Assembly: GCA_025370055.1 (NCBI GenBank)
Contig: CP073041.1
Coordinates: 4,434,272 to 4,498,271 of the forward strand
Length of the DNA: 64,000 nucleotides
Origin: Woronichinia naegeliana WA131
Lineage (GTDB): Bacteria; Cyanobacteriota; Cyanobacteriia; Cyanobacteriales; Microcystaceae
Reading direction: 5' to 3'
Shown here: positions 35,018-45,326 of the stretch, piece by piece
Numbering within the stretch: position 1 is the stretch's first letter
How the letters are laid out: every line of letters begins with the position of its first letter
Position numbers and translations under genes: made by a program
The notes under the pieces: model-generated
Seen by the model: the letters and a program-made list of their open reading frames with translations, nothing else
What the model was told of the DNA's origin: nothing
The model's database searches: none

Positions 35018-36705
35018 GGGCTTGCTGAAAAAGTCAAAAAACGAAAGAAATGTGGGTTAGGGAAGTATGGACTGAAAAAGCATAGATAACTTATCCTTAT
35101 GGAAACAAATCAAAATACAGATTTTGTTTAATCTATTGTTCCTTTCTGTCTAAAAAGGTCAACACAAATCACTCCTCACAAAAGAGAGGAAAATTAACAC
35201 CATTTTTCACAAGAAAAACGACTCTACAACTTTTTACTTTTTGTCTTCTGAAGTAGAGTAGAAAGATTCATTACCAAAAAGTTCATCGCAATTACCGTTT
35301 CCGAGGTCTCAGGTAGTTTGGCCATCACTCGACCAAGACTAAATTTCCTCTTTCCCTGTCCGAATTTACCCTCAATGGCATTACGCACTCTTTCATCTGA
35401 GCGTGCCTCTTTCTTTTTTTCTTTGCTCACCTCTTTCGGCGGTCTTCCCAATCGGGGACCACTCATTCTTATATCCCTTTCTTTACAATAAGCTCGATTC
35501 GCTTTTGTTCGATAGATTTTATCCACATGAACCGATTCCGGATAACATCCTGTTTCCCTTTTATATTCTTCTATTCGCGCTTGTAAATCTCCCGATTCGT
35601 TGTAATTATCCCAACTTAATTTGTCTAAGAAGACAAAGCCATTCACATTACTTGCCGATATTTTAGCTCCAAACTCTACTGCTTTTCCCGCTTTTCCACG
35701 CACTATTGGACGCACGTGAGGTTGGCTTACACTCACAATTCTGTTTTCTACTTTATTTGTCTTTTTTTCATACATTTCTAACTGTTGCTCATACACTTTT
35801 CCTATCGTTACAAGCTCTTCTTGCTCTTTTTTCGTTAGTTTTTCTAACTTTGCTCCCTCTTCTATCATTTTTTCTATATCAGACAAGTTTCTTTTTATAT
35901 ATCCTAGTTGTTTTTTTGTTCCTTTTCTTCTTTCTTTTTTTGACACACGACGTTTTTTTGCTATGGCTAAGTACTCTTTTCTTGCCACTTCCCTATAAGT
36001 CCTCGGCTTTTCTTTCCTTTTCTCTTTTATTTCTTCATACAGCTTATCTATTATTTTTTCTGTTTTTTCTCTGGCATCATTCAATATTCCTATATCCGTT
36101 GGATATTTTATATCTGCTGGTGTACAAGTCGCATCTAACAATAACTTTCCTTCATTTTCTTTTTTTTCTGACGCTACACCCGTCGCTTTTTTTTCTATTT
36201 CTTTATTAATTTTATTTATTAATTCCATTCCTATTTTTTTACGAAAATGAACCATCATTGACGCATTAAATGCTTCTTTGCTACTATAGCTTTCCATTCC
36301 TATAAAGTACTGTAAATAAGGGTTCTCTTTTATTTGTTCTACTGTTTCTCTGTCACTTTTTCCTGAAATTTCTTTGATAATTAATGCTCCTAATGCCATT
36401 CTAAATGATTTGGCTGGGGCTCCTTTTTTTTCTGTGAAGTTTTTTGCATATTCTTCCTCATATTCTTCCCAGGGAATCATTTTTGACATTTCTATCCAAC
36501 GATTTTCTTCGTCTAACTGCCCGCCGAACAGATTTTTCAAGTTTTCTGGTGTTTCAATTGAGTACTGTTGCTTTCGGTACATCTGCTTTCTCTCTTCTTA
36601 ATGCAATGGTTTTGAGGCATTCTACCCTATTTTCGTGCATTCTAGCGGTTCTTAATTCGCCTACTATTTTTCTCCGTAAAGGTTTCAGCTTTTTTCAGCA
36701 AGCCC
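35018..36705 (-). mobile_element. IS-A copy 4 (IS5-like), 1688 bp
   Basis: Target duplication TATTTA (35012-35017, 36706-36711), inside the TA-flanked MITE. Full length with an intact transposase. Confidence 0.93.
35224..36582 (-). CDS. IS-A transposase, intact
   Basis: 452 residues, same as copy 2 apart from a few substitutions (KATGV against KATVV; LSDIEK against LSHIEK). It shares these variants with frameshifted copy 1, so copies 1 and 4 are the closest relatives. The A8 run is intact. Same catalytic motifs as in copy 2. Confidence 0.9.
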   Translation of the reverse strand: MYRKQQYSIETPENLKNLFGGQLDEENRWIEMSKMIPWEEYEEEYAKNFTEKKGAPAKSFRMALGALIIKEISGKSDRETVEQIKENPYLQYFIGMESYSSKEAFNASMMVHFRKKIGMELINKINKEIEKKATGVASEKKENEGKLLLDATCTPADIKYPTDIGILNDAREKTEKIIDKLYEEIKEKRKEKPRTYREVARKEYLAIAKKRRVSKKERRKGTKKQLGYIKRNLSDIEKMIEEGAKLEKLTKKEQEELVTIGKVYEQQLEMYEKKTNKVENRIVSVSQPHVRPIVRGKAGKAVEFGAKISASNVNGFVFLDKLSWDNYNESGDLQARIEEYKRETGCYPESVHVDKIYRTKANRAYCKERDIRMSGPRLGRPPKEVSKEKKKEARSDERVRNAIEGKFGQGKRKFSLGRVMAKLPETSETVIAMNFLVMNLSTLLQKTKSKKL

Positions 36706-37605
36706 TATTTATCGGTTTCAAAGTCCCCCAGCATTGGGGGATTCAGGGGGCGAAAATCTCAATCCATGACCGTGCCAAGTATAATCTCTTTATTCGAGTT
36801 CTCAATGTCAAGTGCTTTCGTTCGATTTTTTGAGTATTATACTTACCCACCTCATGCAATGCTGGCTCAATATGTCGTTCGTAAGCCCCTCATCCATCTG
36901 TATAATATTGAGTAATACCAAAAGGTTCTAACAACTCTTTTAGCCTTAGAAATGCTTCGTCTTTGTGACCAGACAAAACATAAGCTAATATCTCACCTGT
37001 CTTATGAGCAATAGCGTGCCATAACCATCTTTGCTCTTTTTTGCTCTTCACAAAACCCCACATTTCGTCGAGTTCTGCTTCCACGTCATTCCATTGGCAG
37101 AGCGTTACAATACTCTGACTGGGTTCCAGTTCTGCTAGTTTTTTTTCGTTGACGAATACTAAACTAGACTCTTTTTTTTTTAGTTCACTAATCACTGTTG
37201 ATGGACTAATCCTCAGCACACGGGCTGTATCCCTTATGCCACTACCATTCATTGCCATTTCGGCAATCTTTTCCTTTACTTCTGGCAAATAACCTTTATA
37301 AGTATAGTTTAAGATAAATGTGCAACGCTTACATTCTGTATTACGACATCTGTAACGCTCTTTCCCCTCCCCAGAGGGGCCGTGTTTCACAATATCCGTA
37401 CTTTGACAACTTGGGCAAACAATTGCTTTGAATAGCATGGCACACCAATTTTAAGATTTACATTTATTTATTATTACTCTTTTCCACAGGTTTAGAACAC
37501 GACCTTTCTTATATCAGCCAGTTTCGGACATAACGGCACTCTTTGGTATCGGATGTCCGATTTTCTTTTCTCCACTTACCCGCATCGAGAACTTCCCACT
37601 GTCCA

Positions 37606-37846
37606 GTTAGAGAAAAAGTATCCGATTGGTTTAGGTGTTACGGAAGCAGCTTGTAAGACGTTGGTCAAACAACGATTATGTTGTTCAGGGATGCGATGGA
37701 AGGAAAAAGGAGCAGGAATTATTTTGAGCCTACGGGCTTTGGTATTGACAAGGAACGATGGAGTCAATTTTGGGCAAAACTTGATCAGTATGGGTTTCCT
37801 GTAGAACCCTGATTACACCGTTCTTTATCAATTAGAGGTCGCACCC
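37606..37846 (+). pseudogene. IS-E 3'-end fragment
   Basis: Colinear with 63438-63678 of IS-E: EKKYPIGLGVTEAACKTLVK, RLCCSGMRWKEKGAGIILSL, then a one-base deletion and the terminal inverted repeat ending GGTCGCACCC at 37846. It encodes only the last 70 codons. The terminus provides the stop codon of the neighbouring minus-strand gene. Confidence 0.85.
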
Positions 37847-39148
37847 TGTTTGACAAAGAGGCGATCGCCCTTTTTTTCGAGATCGGAAAAATAAAGCTAC
37901 CAAAGCAACTCCAAGAAAAGGCATCATCGCTAAAGAGGGGAGCATCGCTGGATGATGAGCAACCTTGCCCATTGTGGGTGAAGTGGGTAAAAAAACCTGA
38001 GAAACTCGTAACGAATTAAGAGCAGTCTGGGAAGATGTCTGGTAAGAAACTAAAACATTATTTGTCGTACTAACAGTAACTTCCGGATCAAAAACAAGCT
38101 GGGGAGTGGTTCCATAATTACTAACCTTAAGTTGCACGCTATTGTCCAGAAGACTTAAAACCCAGACATCATTAGTTTGGGTTGTCTGTTGCCCTTTAAC
38201 CACGCCAGCAACCAGAGCCACATAACTACGACCACCAAACACAAAGGGAAGAGGATTCGCCAGCCAAGGAATTTGACCAGATGGATAGGGAACGGTCGTT
38301 GTATTGATTAATGTCCATTGATTATTAATTTGACGATAGACTCCTATCTTGGAATGGTTGAGCAAGGCGACAATAATGTTTTCTCCATTGTATTCAGGAG
38401 TTGCCAAAATCTTAGGGTCTGTTTTTTGGTTCCCAGAGTCAGTGGTTAAGGTCGTTGTAGTTCTGCTATCAACATCAAAACGAGCCGCCTGATTAACCCC
38501 ATTGGTATCTCTTACCGTTGTAATGATCGATCTGGTGGTGGTTCCATCCGAATTTTCTATCCAGCGAGGCCCTTCAGAGCCTCCATTTTTTGGGGCATAG
38601 GGAAGGAAAGCTCCCGTATTGGTCGGTGTTCCTTCCTTCCAAACATTGAGATATCCTAGATCGGTGCCATTCGTTGTTTGTTTTTGGAGATAAATCATAC
38701 TAGTGGATGTGTCCTGGGCATTGACTGATGGTAATGCCCCTCCCACTTTTGGATAAGAACCCGTCGTGATGGCGATGGGGTTGGCATCGGTAGTGTACCA
38801 CCTAAAAAGCTGATATTGTCCATTCGTATCTACGCCGGTGTAGTAAACCGCTAGACCCTTTGCACTGAGCCCAAAACTGGCTCCGTAACCGGGAACACCT
38901 TGACCAGGCGTTACGCTGTTAGATTGTTGCTGTACGCCAATAAGACGACCTTTCGTATTGGTGGGAATTATGCCTGTATTAGGCTCAAAGTCAACAATGT
39001 AAACATTAGACAATAGGGAAGTCCCTGTTGCGGCGTTCCTATAAATCATTTGATTGGTTGTTGGCGAGTACTCATTGTCATAGTAACTAAACTTGGGATT
39101 GCCGACTGGACGATCAATGAAGGAAGGGACAGCTTGAGCTTGTAGCAT
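37832..39148 (-). CDS. Large secreted-type protein with C-terminal membrane anchor
   Basis: 438 residues from ATG 39148. Mostly beta strands with Asn/Thr/Gly-rich loops and repeated segments such as NGQYQLFRWYTTDANPIAIT and TRSIITTVRDTNGVNQAARF, consistent with a beta-propeller, though no family is certain. No signal peptide is visible. The C-terminus has one hydrophobic helix (MLPSLAMMPFLGVALVALFF) followed by RSRKKGR, like a C-terminal sorting tail. The last residues (QTGCDL) are encoded by the IS-E remnant, so the native end is altered. It is the last gene of a possible four-gene unit. Confidence 0.6.
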   Translation of the reverse strand: MLQAQAVPSFIDRPVGNPKFSYYDNEYSPTTNQMIYRNAATGTSLLSNVYIVDFEPNTGIIPTNTKGRLIGVQQQSNSVTPGQGVPGYGASFGLSAKGLAVYYTGVDTNGQYQLFRWYTTDANPIAITTGSYPKVGGALPSVNAQDTSTSMIYLQKQTTNGTDLGYLNVWKEGTPTNTGAFLPYAPKNGGSEGPRWIENSDGTTTRSIITTVRDTNGVNQAARFDVDSRTTTTLTTDSGNQKTDPKILATPEYNGENIIVALLNHSKIGVYRQINNQWTLINTTTVPYPSGQIPWLANPLPFVFGGRSYVALVAGVVKGQQTTQTNDVWVLSLLDNSVQLKVSNYGTTPQLVFDPEVTVSTTNNVLVSYQTSSQTALNSLRVSQVFLPTSPTMGKVAHHPAMLPSLAMMPFLGVALVALFFRSRKKGRSPLCQTGCDL

Positions 39149-39241
39149 GGGGTGAAAATCCTCTAATCGTTAACGTTTTTGAATTTATAAAATTATCGAG
39201 TCTATAGAAAGTTTACGCCTTAATGCCTATCATTAAAGAGC

Positions 39242-39553
39242 CTATTCCTGCTGCACTAGATTTTGTTCGTCATAGGATTGACAGAGACGATCTAGTAGCT
39301 CAATCTCCCAACGAGTTTGTTGAAGTAGGAAACGGAGCCAAACTTCTCGATATTGTAATTCTTTTTTTCGCTCTCCTAGCTCTGCGATGCTACTTGAACC
39401 CATGAGAATAGAAGGGTCATCGGTTCGGATCATGTCCCAACTTTGGAGACTATCAAGGAAATCAATAACACTCCCATAGGGTTCAATAAACTCATCTAGA
39501 CTAACATTGTCCACCAAGGAAGACAATAGAGGCAGATTACCAGAATCAGTCAT
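39242..39553 (-). CDS. Small hypothetical protein
   Basis: 103 residues from ATG 39553, all-helical and acidic: SLVDNVSLDEFIEPYGSVID, RKKELQYREVWLRFLLQQTR. No signal or membrane segment. I do not recognise the family. It lies between the TPR gene and the large surface-like gene on the same strand, 70 bases after the TPR gene, so it is likely part of the same transcript. Confidence 0.6.
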   Translation of the reverse strand: MTDSGNLPLLSSLVDNVSLDEFIEPYGSVIDFLDSLQSWDMIRTDDPSILMGSSSIAELGERKKELQYREVWLRFLLQQTRWEIELLDRLCQSYDEQNLVQQE

Positions 39554-39623
39554 TTCTGAAATATTCTCCTATTTCAAATAATACGGGTCATTGAAAATAA
39601 TACTAGGAAATAGACTTTAAAAA

Positions 39624-40649
39624 CTAAGAAGAGATAAGAGTGTCAATTTCCTTTTTGTAGATTTGAGCACTTTCTTGCCAATTAGAAGCTCCGTCCTTCA
39701 AGTTTGCTTGTTTATTATTTAATAATGTTTTAGCTTTGGCATAGGTGAGGGTAAGCTCATAGGCGTTACTCGCTTCTTCAAACCTTTTTTGTTTAGTGTA
39801 TAGATCCCCTAAAAGTTTATACTTTTTCCATTGGATATCATCCGTGTTCGGTAGATTTTTAAGGAGCTTTTCTGCTTTTTTTAGATCTAGGTTTAAGGTG
39901 ACTAAAGCTTCTGCTAATCCAAACTTTGCCAAAACTTCTGATCGTTCATCAATATCTCGAAAACTCAGGGTTTTTTCAAAATTATCCTTGGCATCATAGA
40001 ATTTCCCTTTTTCAAGATAAATACTACCTAGTTGAACATAGGCTGGTGCCTTGTCTGGTGCAAATTCAATTAAATTTTTAAGCACAGTACTAGCGTAGGC
40101 AATGTTACCTTGATTTTTATAGGCACGGGCAATCAAAAGATAACTTTCTGTTTGATAGGGATCTAGATCAATGGCCTGACGGAAGTAAGCGATCGCTTCA
40201 TCATACCGATTTAACTTAAGCAACAGATTCCCTAACCCCAGATAACCAGCCGTTGACTTAGGATCAATGCGAATCAAGTCTTGGAAATAGTCTGATGCTT
40301 TGCCCCATTCCTGATTCGCCAAACATATTTTGCCAGCCAAAGTAAAGGCTTGAGGCATAAACGGATCTAGCCGAATAACTTCCTCTGCATGGCGTAAGGC
40401 TTCATCGTAGCGTTTTCGAGAAAAAAGTATTCCCGCAATGCAAACATGAGCACCTTTAGAGGTTGGATCCTTAAGAAGAGCTTCATCAAAAGCTTCCAAG
40501 GCCTGATCATATCTTTTTTGCTCCATCAACTGGATACCTCTTTTAAAAATATCCGAAGACTTTTTGCCAAGAAGTCTTAGACCCTGCTTTGATCTTCCTG
40601 AGGACGGAGCTTGGTTATCCTTTTTAACACGAGGAACAAAATCAGCCAT
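39624..40649 (-). CDS. Tetratricopeptide repeat protein
   Basis: 341 residues from ATG 40649. A basic N-terminus (about 30 residues) is followed by at least seven TPR motifs, for example RYDQALEAFDEALLKDPTSK, RYDEALRHAEEVIRLDPFMP and RYDEAIAYFRQAIDLDPYQT. TPR arrays mediate protein-protein contacts. It starts 31 bases after the phosphatase-like gene, so it may help organise that enzyme or the downstream surface-like product. Confidence 0.85.
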   Translation of the reverse strand: MADFVPRVKKDNQAPSSGRSKQGLRLLGKKSSDIFKRGIQLMEQKRYDQALEAFDEALLKDPTSKGAHVCIAGILFSRKRYDEALRHAEEVIRLDPFMPQAFTLAGKICLANQEWGKASDYFQDLIRIDPKSTAGYLGLGNLLLKLNRYDEAIAYFRQAIDLDPYQTESYLLIARAYKNQGNIAYASTVLKNLIEFAPDKAPAYVQLGSIYLEKGKFYDAKDNFEKTLSFRDIDERSEVLAKFGLAEALVTLNLDLKKAEKLLKNLPNTDDIQWKKYKLLGDLYTKQKRFEEASNAYELTLTYAKAKTLLNNKQANLKDGASNWQESAQIYKKEIDTLISS

Positions 40650-40680
40650 AGGTCATAAAACTCCCTGGATTCCATTAAAA

Positions 40681-41523
40681 TTAAGGTTTTATTCCTTCTA
40701 CAAAAGGGATCTCAAAACATTTCTTGTGCATGATGGGGCCGTGGCCAAAATAATTATCTTCACCAAATAACTCACCATGATCGGCTGTGACAATAATGTG
40801 AGTGTTCTCTGGACATTTTTCTAACAATTTTCCCAATAAACCATCAATGTATTCTACACAGGATATCTGTTGAGTGTGTAAGCGTTGCATTTCTTGTTTA
40901 GAGAAAAAACTTTGTTCTTCCTCTGCCTCTTCCTCGATTGGTTCGTTAGAATCCTCAATAAACTGATCCATCTTCTTGAAAACACCATGAACACCAGAGA
41001 TTCTTGGCAAATTTTCTTCTGAAAGCATATAGGGGTAGTGGGTTTCTCCTAAGTTGAGAAAGTAAAAGTAGGGACTATCGCCGTCAAAATCAATTTCCTC
41101 CACCATCGAAGCAAAGTCATTATGATTGGGCATCAGAGCGTAGTCATCAAAGTATTTATTCAGATTAGTAAACTGATTGAGAACAGGCATAGAGACTCTT
41201 GCCACTGTCCGATAGCCCAAATTCTTGCAAACTTTTGCTAGAGAGAGTTCAGGCACAAAAGTTTTGAAAGAGAGATTGGGAATGCCGAGGCGATCTACCC
41301 ATTTAACGAATTCCTGTTTATAGACTTCAGAGGCAAAAACATTCTGAGGACTGGTGTGGGGTATCATACCCATCAGCATGGTGTAATGGGAGGGGGATGT
41401 CCAGGAAGCATAGCTATAACGACACTCAACGGTTCCGATTGAGTCTATATTTGGCGTTTTAGCGGCCTGATAGCTATCAAACCGACAGCTATCCATAATG
41501 ATATAGAGCAAATGGTTGGGCAT
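40681..41523 (-). CDS. Alkaline phosphatase/sulfatase superfamily protein
   Basis: 280 residues from ATG 41523, shorter than typical sulfatases. LLYIIMDSCRFDSYQAA provides the first metal-binding Asp. SYASWTSPSHYTMLMGMIPH provides a Thr/Ser nucleophile region (no Cys-x-Pro-x-Arg sulfatase signature). IIVTADHGELFGEDNYFGHG supplies the conserved D-H and H metal ligands. A phosphatase, phosphodiesterase or phosphotransferase is therefore more likely than a sulfatase. First gene of the minus-strand unit. Confidence 0.75.
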   Translation of the reverse strand: MPNHLLYIIMDSCRFDSYQAAKTPNIDSIGTVECRYSYASWTSPSHYTMLMGMIPHTSPQNVFASEVYKQEFVKWVDRLGIPNLSFKTFVPELSLAKVCKNLGYRTVARVSMPVLNQFTNLNKYFDDYALMPNHNDFASMVEEIDFDGDSPYFYFLNLGETHYPYMLSEENLPRISGVHGVFKKMDQFIEDSNEPIEEEAEEEQSFFSKQEMQRLHTQQISCVEYIDGLLGKLLEKCPENTHIIVTADHGELFGEDNYFGHGPIMHKKCFEIPFVEGIKP

Positions 41524-41761
41524 ATTTAAAGATTGTCCTGGAATAATCCCCTGATTTTAACCCAAAAATACGAAGATGCCATAGCTCGAATAACTATAAA
41601 GCACTACAAGAATAGTTTAAAATACCCAAAAAAAGCAGTGGGATAAATTTGAGAATATTTAGATTCCTGCAAAGAGAACTGCACTAATGTGGCACAGTCT
41701 CGTACTACATGCTTGATCGCGATCGCCGCTCATACTTTTGTAATACTTTTTTTGAAAATGC

Positions 41762-42544
41762 TTAGAGATATCTGGTTAATTGCACTCGATATCTTTCTTT
41801 TTTGGTGACGACAATTTCTCCCACTTCCAAACGACCTTTCCCTCGATAGGTAATCAGATCACCAGATTGAACATTATGGCTAGTTTGGGTAATTTCTTTC
41901 CAGTTAACCTGTACGTTTCCCCCACTAATCACTTCCGCCATTTTACTACGTGACACTCCAAATCCGGCTGAGGCGATCGCATCTAATCGTAAAGACGCTT
42001 CGACGGTGGTTAATTCCTTTTTCTGCGGTGGACGAATTTTTAACTCACTGAGATCTAGGGGCTGGGTTTTAACCGGAACAGAGCGCACTTGCACCAAGGC
42101 TGTTTGTAAAAACTCCACCAATTCAGGAACCACAATGGCCTGGGCCCCGCGATCGCCGAGGGGAAGAATATCACCCACTTTTTCGCGCACAATGCCAGTT
42201 CCTAAAATCGCGCCTAAAAAATCTCGATGACTAGCTGTATCAAAGAGAAAATTGCCAGCAATATCCAGAGCCGCCAGGTCAACCTGGGACAGATCCAAGG
42301 GGATTTCCGCACGGGCGATCGCTAGGCGTTGACGTTCTGCTTGAGGATAACCGCCCCAACTAATAAAAACCAATTCCGTTAAACGACTAAAACGCGATTG
42401 CACTTCTGCTAAAACACGAGGCGATAGAAAATCTGTGACGACCACTTCCCAGGTTCGTAGGGATTGTTCCGCCTGGTCAATAATTCGCGCCATTTCTTCT
42501 CGGTTCTCGACCCCTTTTAACAATTCCTCTCTGGGTAACATCAC
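41762..42544 (-). CDS. Photosystem II S4 domain protein
   Basis: 260 residues, the size of the cyanobacterial/plastid PSII S4 domain family. MLPREELLKGVENREEMARI at the start, RLAIARAEIPLDLSQVDLAA and GNFLFDTASHRDFLGAILGT in the middle, then the RNA-binding S4 domain near the end (RLDAIASAGFGVSRSKMAEV, GNVQVNWKEITQTSHNVQSG). Its precise function in photosystem II biology is unsettled. Confidence 0.9.
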   Translation of the reverse strand: MMLPREELLKGVENREEMARIIDQAEQSLRTWEVVVTDFLSPRVLAEVQSRFSRLTELVFISWGGYPQAERQRLAIARAEIPLDLSQVDLAALDIAGNFLFDTASHRDFLGAILGTGIVREKVGDILPLGDRGAQAIVVPELVEFLQTALVQVRSVPVKTQPLDLSELKIRPPQKKELTTVEASLRLDAIASAGFGVSRSKMAEVISGGNVQVNWKEITQTSHNVQSGDLITYRGKGRLEVGEIVVTKKERYRVQLTRYL

Positions 42545-42564
42545 CTAATCCTCAAAGTTGCTGT

Positions 42565-43092
42565 TTAGCTGTAGCTATATTCCTCATTCAAATCGTTATA
42601 GGACTGTAAATCTTCAGGATTGAGAGCACCTAAAATCCGATTCGCTTTTGTTCTCAGTGCGTCTGAACCCTGCACGATGACCAGATACTTGCCCTGATTG
42701 AGATAATCACGATAGGGAGTTCCTTCTCGTCCGCCAAAACTCAAGCCGATACCTCCACCGACAAAAATACTCCCCATTGCGCCGCCCACCATTCCTAACA
42801 GTCCACCCACAATATGATTGCCTGGTTCTCCCGCCCAATCAAGGGTATGCAAACCCGTAATTAAATTAAAACTAAAACCCGCAACAAAGCCAAAGGGGAC
42901 TAACCAATAGGCCATAAAAATTGCTCGCTTTTTGGACTGTCTCTGAGGATCAATAAACGCAAAAGTTTCGGCTGAACTATAGCCCCGACCCACAATCGTC
43001 ATTTGTTGTTGGTTAATGCCTGCGCTTTCTAGGGCTGTATAGGCTTCCTCAGCTTGAATACGGTCAGCAACAACAGCAATAAGGTAGGTCAT
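42565..43092 (-). CDS. Conserved membrane protein with glycine-zipper region
   Basis: 175 residues from ATG 43092. An N-terminal alpha/beta segment (LIAVVADRIQAEEAYTALES) precedes two hydrophobic stretches, AIFMAYWLVPFGFVAGFSF and the Gly-rich HIVGGLLGMVGGAMGSIFVG. A C-terminal strand (YLVIVQGSDALRTKANRIL) follows. It resembles cyanobacterial homologues annotated as general stress or DUF-type proteins. 20 bases upstream of the PSII S4 gene, same strand, likely an operon. Confidence 0.7.
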   Translation of the reverse strand: MTYLIAVVADRIQAEEAYTALESAGINQQQMTIVGRGYSSAETFAFIDPQRQSKKRAIFMAYWLVPFGFVAGFSFNLITGLHTLDWAGEPGNHIVGGLLGMVGGAMGSIFVGGGIGLSFGGREGTPYRDYLNQGKYLVIVQGSDALRTKANRILGALNPEDLQSYNDLNEEYSYS

Positions 43093-43212
43093 AGATCAAT
43101 AAAATGTAGGGAAGAGAACGAGTCTCCCTGAATCGAGAGGCTTAACTTCTCTATCCTACAAACATTTTGCCGCGAAACAGCACTTAAAGTTCGGAACCAA
43201 TTTCTTTCAGAA

Positions 43213-43248
43213 CGAAAAAGAGGAGACAAAAAACTGTCTCCCCCTCTT
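43213..43248 (-). terminator. Rho-independent terminator after psaC
   Basis: On the minus strand GGAGACA and TGTCTCC pair around a T-rich loop, followed by TCTTTTTC. It lies 60-95 bases beyond the psaC stop, in the right orientation. Confidence 0.75.
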
Positions 43249-43307
43249 CTTTGATCAAAGCGTATCTAAATTGGGTTTTGGATAATAACTGACTTAATCC
43301 AGGGATT

Positions 43308-43616
<309 letters not shown>

Positions 43617-43933
43617 CTAGTTTACCCTAGAGAAGAGTTTCTATTGCTAAAAATACTCACAACTTTAAATTCTGTAACATAATCGCCTCTCATTTCCACT
43701 TTAGGCGATCGCCGTTTGCCCTGATTTTAGATAAAAATAAATGATAGAAAGCTTGCCTGATAAGGTTTTTAGTCAGTTGGATTATTTTAGGCTTAAGGAG
43801 TGGAGAACCAATTAGTTATTTAATAATTCAAGAGGAAATTAGAGCAAGTTGTCTTTTTGAGTTCTTTCGTATGGCTCAATATAATTCTGGGAGTTTTCTC
43901 TAAAATAGTGAAACACTAATTTTGAACGACTCA

Positions 43934-45304
43934 ATGTCCTTTGTAGATACCATCGCCGCGATCGCCACTGCCATTGTGCCGCAACAGGGAAGTATTGGCA
44001 TTGTGCGTCTATCGGGAACTCAGGCGGTGATGATTGCCCAAAAACTCTTTCAGGCTGCGGGGAAACCCACTTGGGAAAGTCACCGTATTTTGTATGGCTA
44101 TATCCGTCATCCTCACAATGGACAAATTATCGATGAAGCTCTTTTGCTATTGATGTTGGCTCCCCGTTCCTATACGAGGGAAGATGTGGTGGAATTTCAC
44201 TGTCATGGTGGCATTATACCCGTACAACAAGTTTTACAGGCTTGTCTAGAACAGGGGGCCAGATTAGCCGAACCAGGAGAATTTACGCTGAGGGCTTTTC
44301 TGAACGGTCGTTTAGATCTAACTCAAGCAGAAAGTGTAAGTGAATTAGTCGGGGCCCAATCTCCCCAGGCGGCCCAAATGGCCCTGGCCGGTTTGCAAGG
44401 TAAGTTAGCTTCTCCCATTCGTCAGTTGCGATCGCAATGTTTAGATATTTTGGCCGAAGTGGAAGCAAGAGTGGATTTTGAAGAGGATTTACCGCCCCTG
44501 GATCTCGGACAAATTCAATGCCAGTTAGAGCAAGTACTCGCCTCTGTGTCCCAAATTTTAGCGACGGCGGATCGGGGTGAATTATTACGAACCGGCTTAA
44601 AAGTGGCCATTGTTGGCCGTCCCAATGTGGGCAAGTCTAGTTTGCTCAATGCCTGGAGTCGCAGCGATCGCGCCATTGTCACCGATTTACCTGGTACGAC
44701 CCGTGATGTAGTGGAATCCCAATTAGTGGTAGGCGGTATTCCGATTCAGGTGTTAGATACGGCGGGGATTCGGGAAACAACGGATACAGTGGAAAAAATT
44801 GGTGTACAGCGATCGCGCCAGGCAGCCCAACAGGCCGATTTAATTTTACTGACCCTAGAGGCCATAACAGGTTGGACAAAAGAGGATGAGGAAATTTATC
44901 AACAGGTCAAACATCTGCCGGTTATTTTGATTATTAATAAAGTGGATTTAGCCAATCCGCAAACGGTTCATTATCCAGAAACGATTCAACAAATTGTGCC
45001 GACTGTTGCCGCCCAACAGCAAGGGATTGATGCCCTAGAAAATGCCATTTTAGCCATTATCCAACAGGGCAAATTAATAGCAGCCAATCTCGATTTTGCG
45101 ATCAATCAACGTCAAGCCGCAGCCCTGATCGAAACGAAACAGGCATTAGAACAAGTACAAGCAACGATTTGCCAACAATTACCGCTAGATTTTTGGACAA
45201 TCGATCTCAGAACTGCCATTCAATGTCTAGGCAATATTACCGGCGAAGAGGTGACAGAATCCGTTTTAGATCGGATTTTTAGCCGTTTTTGCATTGGTAA
45301 ATAG
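43934..45304 (+). CDS. mnmE: tRNA uridine-5-carboxymethylaminomethyl modification GTPase
   Basis: 456 residues from ATG 43934; a TTG 12 bases upstream is also open but unconserved. The N-terminal tetrahydrofolate-binding domain includes [10 protein letters not shown] and [19 protein letters not shown]. The G domain has [31 protein letters not shown] and NKVD. The C-terminus ends FCIGK with the catalytic C-x-G-K. With MnmG it makes the xm5U34 wobble modification. Confidence 0.97.
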   Translation: MSFVDTIAAIATAIVPQQGSIGIVRLSGTQAVMIAQKLFQAAGKPTWESHRILYGYIRHPHNGQIIDEALLLLMLAPRSYTREDVVEFHCHGGIIPVQQVLQACLEQGARLAEPGEFTLRAFLNGRLDLTQAESVSELVGAQSPQAAQMALAGLQGKLASPIRQLRSQCLDILAEVEARVDFEEDLPPLDLGQIQCQLEQVLASVSQILATADRGELLRTGLKVAIVGRPNVGKSSLLNAWSRSDRAIVTDLPGTTRDVVESQLVVGGIPIQVLDTAGIRETTDTVEKIGVQRSRQAAQQADLILLTLEAITGWTKEDEEIYQQVKHLPVILIINKVDLANPQTVHYPETIQQIVPTVAAQQQGIDALENAILAIIQQGKLIAANLDFAINQRQAAALIETKQALEQVQATICQQLPLDFWTIDLRTAIQCLGNITGEEVTESVLDRIFSRFCIGK

Positions 45305-45326
45305 TTTGCTTTCCCTATTAAGTAGC

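Larger units (their letters stand above)
34938..36781. mobile_element. About 150-bp MITE with TA target duplication, split by IS-A
   Basis: Outer ends TACCTCGCACGGT and the inverse of TACTTGGCACGGT, flanked by TA (34936-34937, 36782-36783). Inside are G/C-run hairpins (CCCCCAAGTTTTGGGGG, CCCCCAGCATTGGGGG). The TA duplication points to an IS630/Tc1-mariner type mobiliser. Excision restores the IS1 reading frame exactly. Confidence 0.82.
34748..37438 (-). pseudogene. IS1-family transposase split by MITE and IS-A
   Basis: The N-terminus (ATG 37438) has the InsA-like zinc finger CPSCQSTDIVKHGPSG and C(x)4C, a helix-turn-helix (GIRDTARVLRISPSTVISEL) and D in VEAELDEMWGFVKSKKEQRW. A TGA replaces the Trp codon after YYTDG (near 36890); the frame then continues GAYERHIEPALHEVGKYNTQ and KIERKHLTLRTRIKRL. 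A TA-flanked MITE with IS-A inside follows. Removing both gives RIKRLARKTICFSKS, then MHDIVLGLFINR. Inactive on three counts. Confidence 0.85.
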
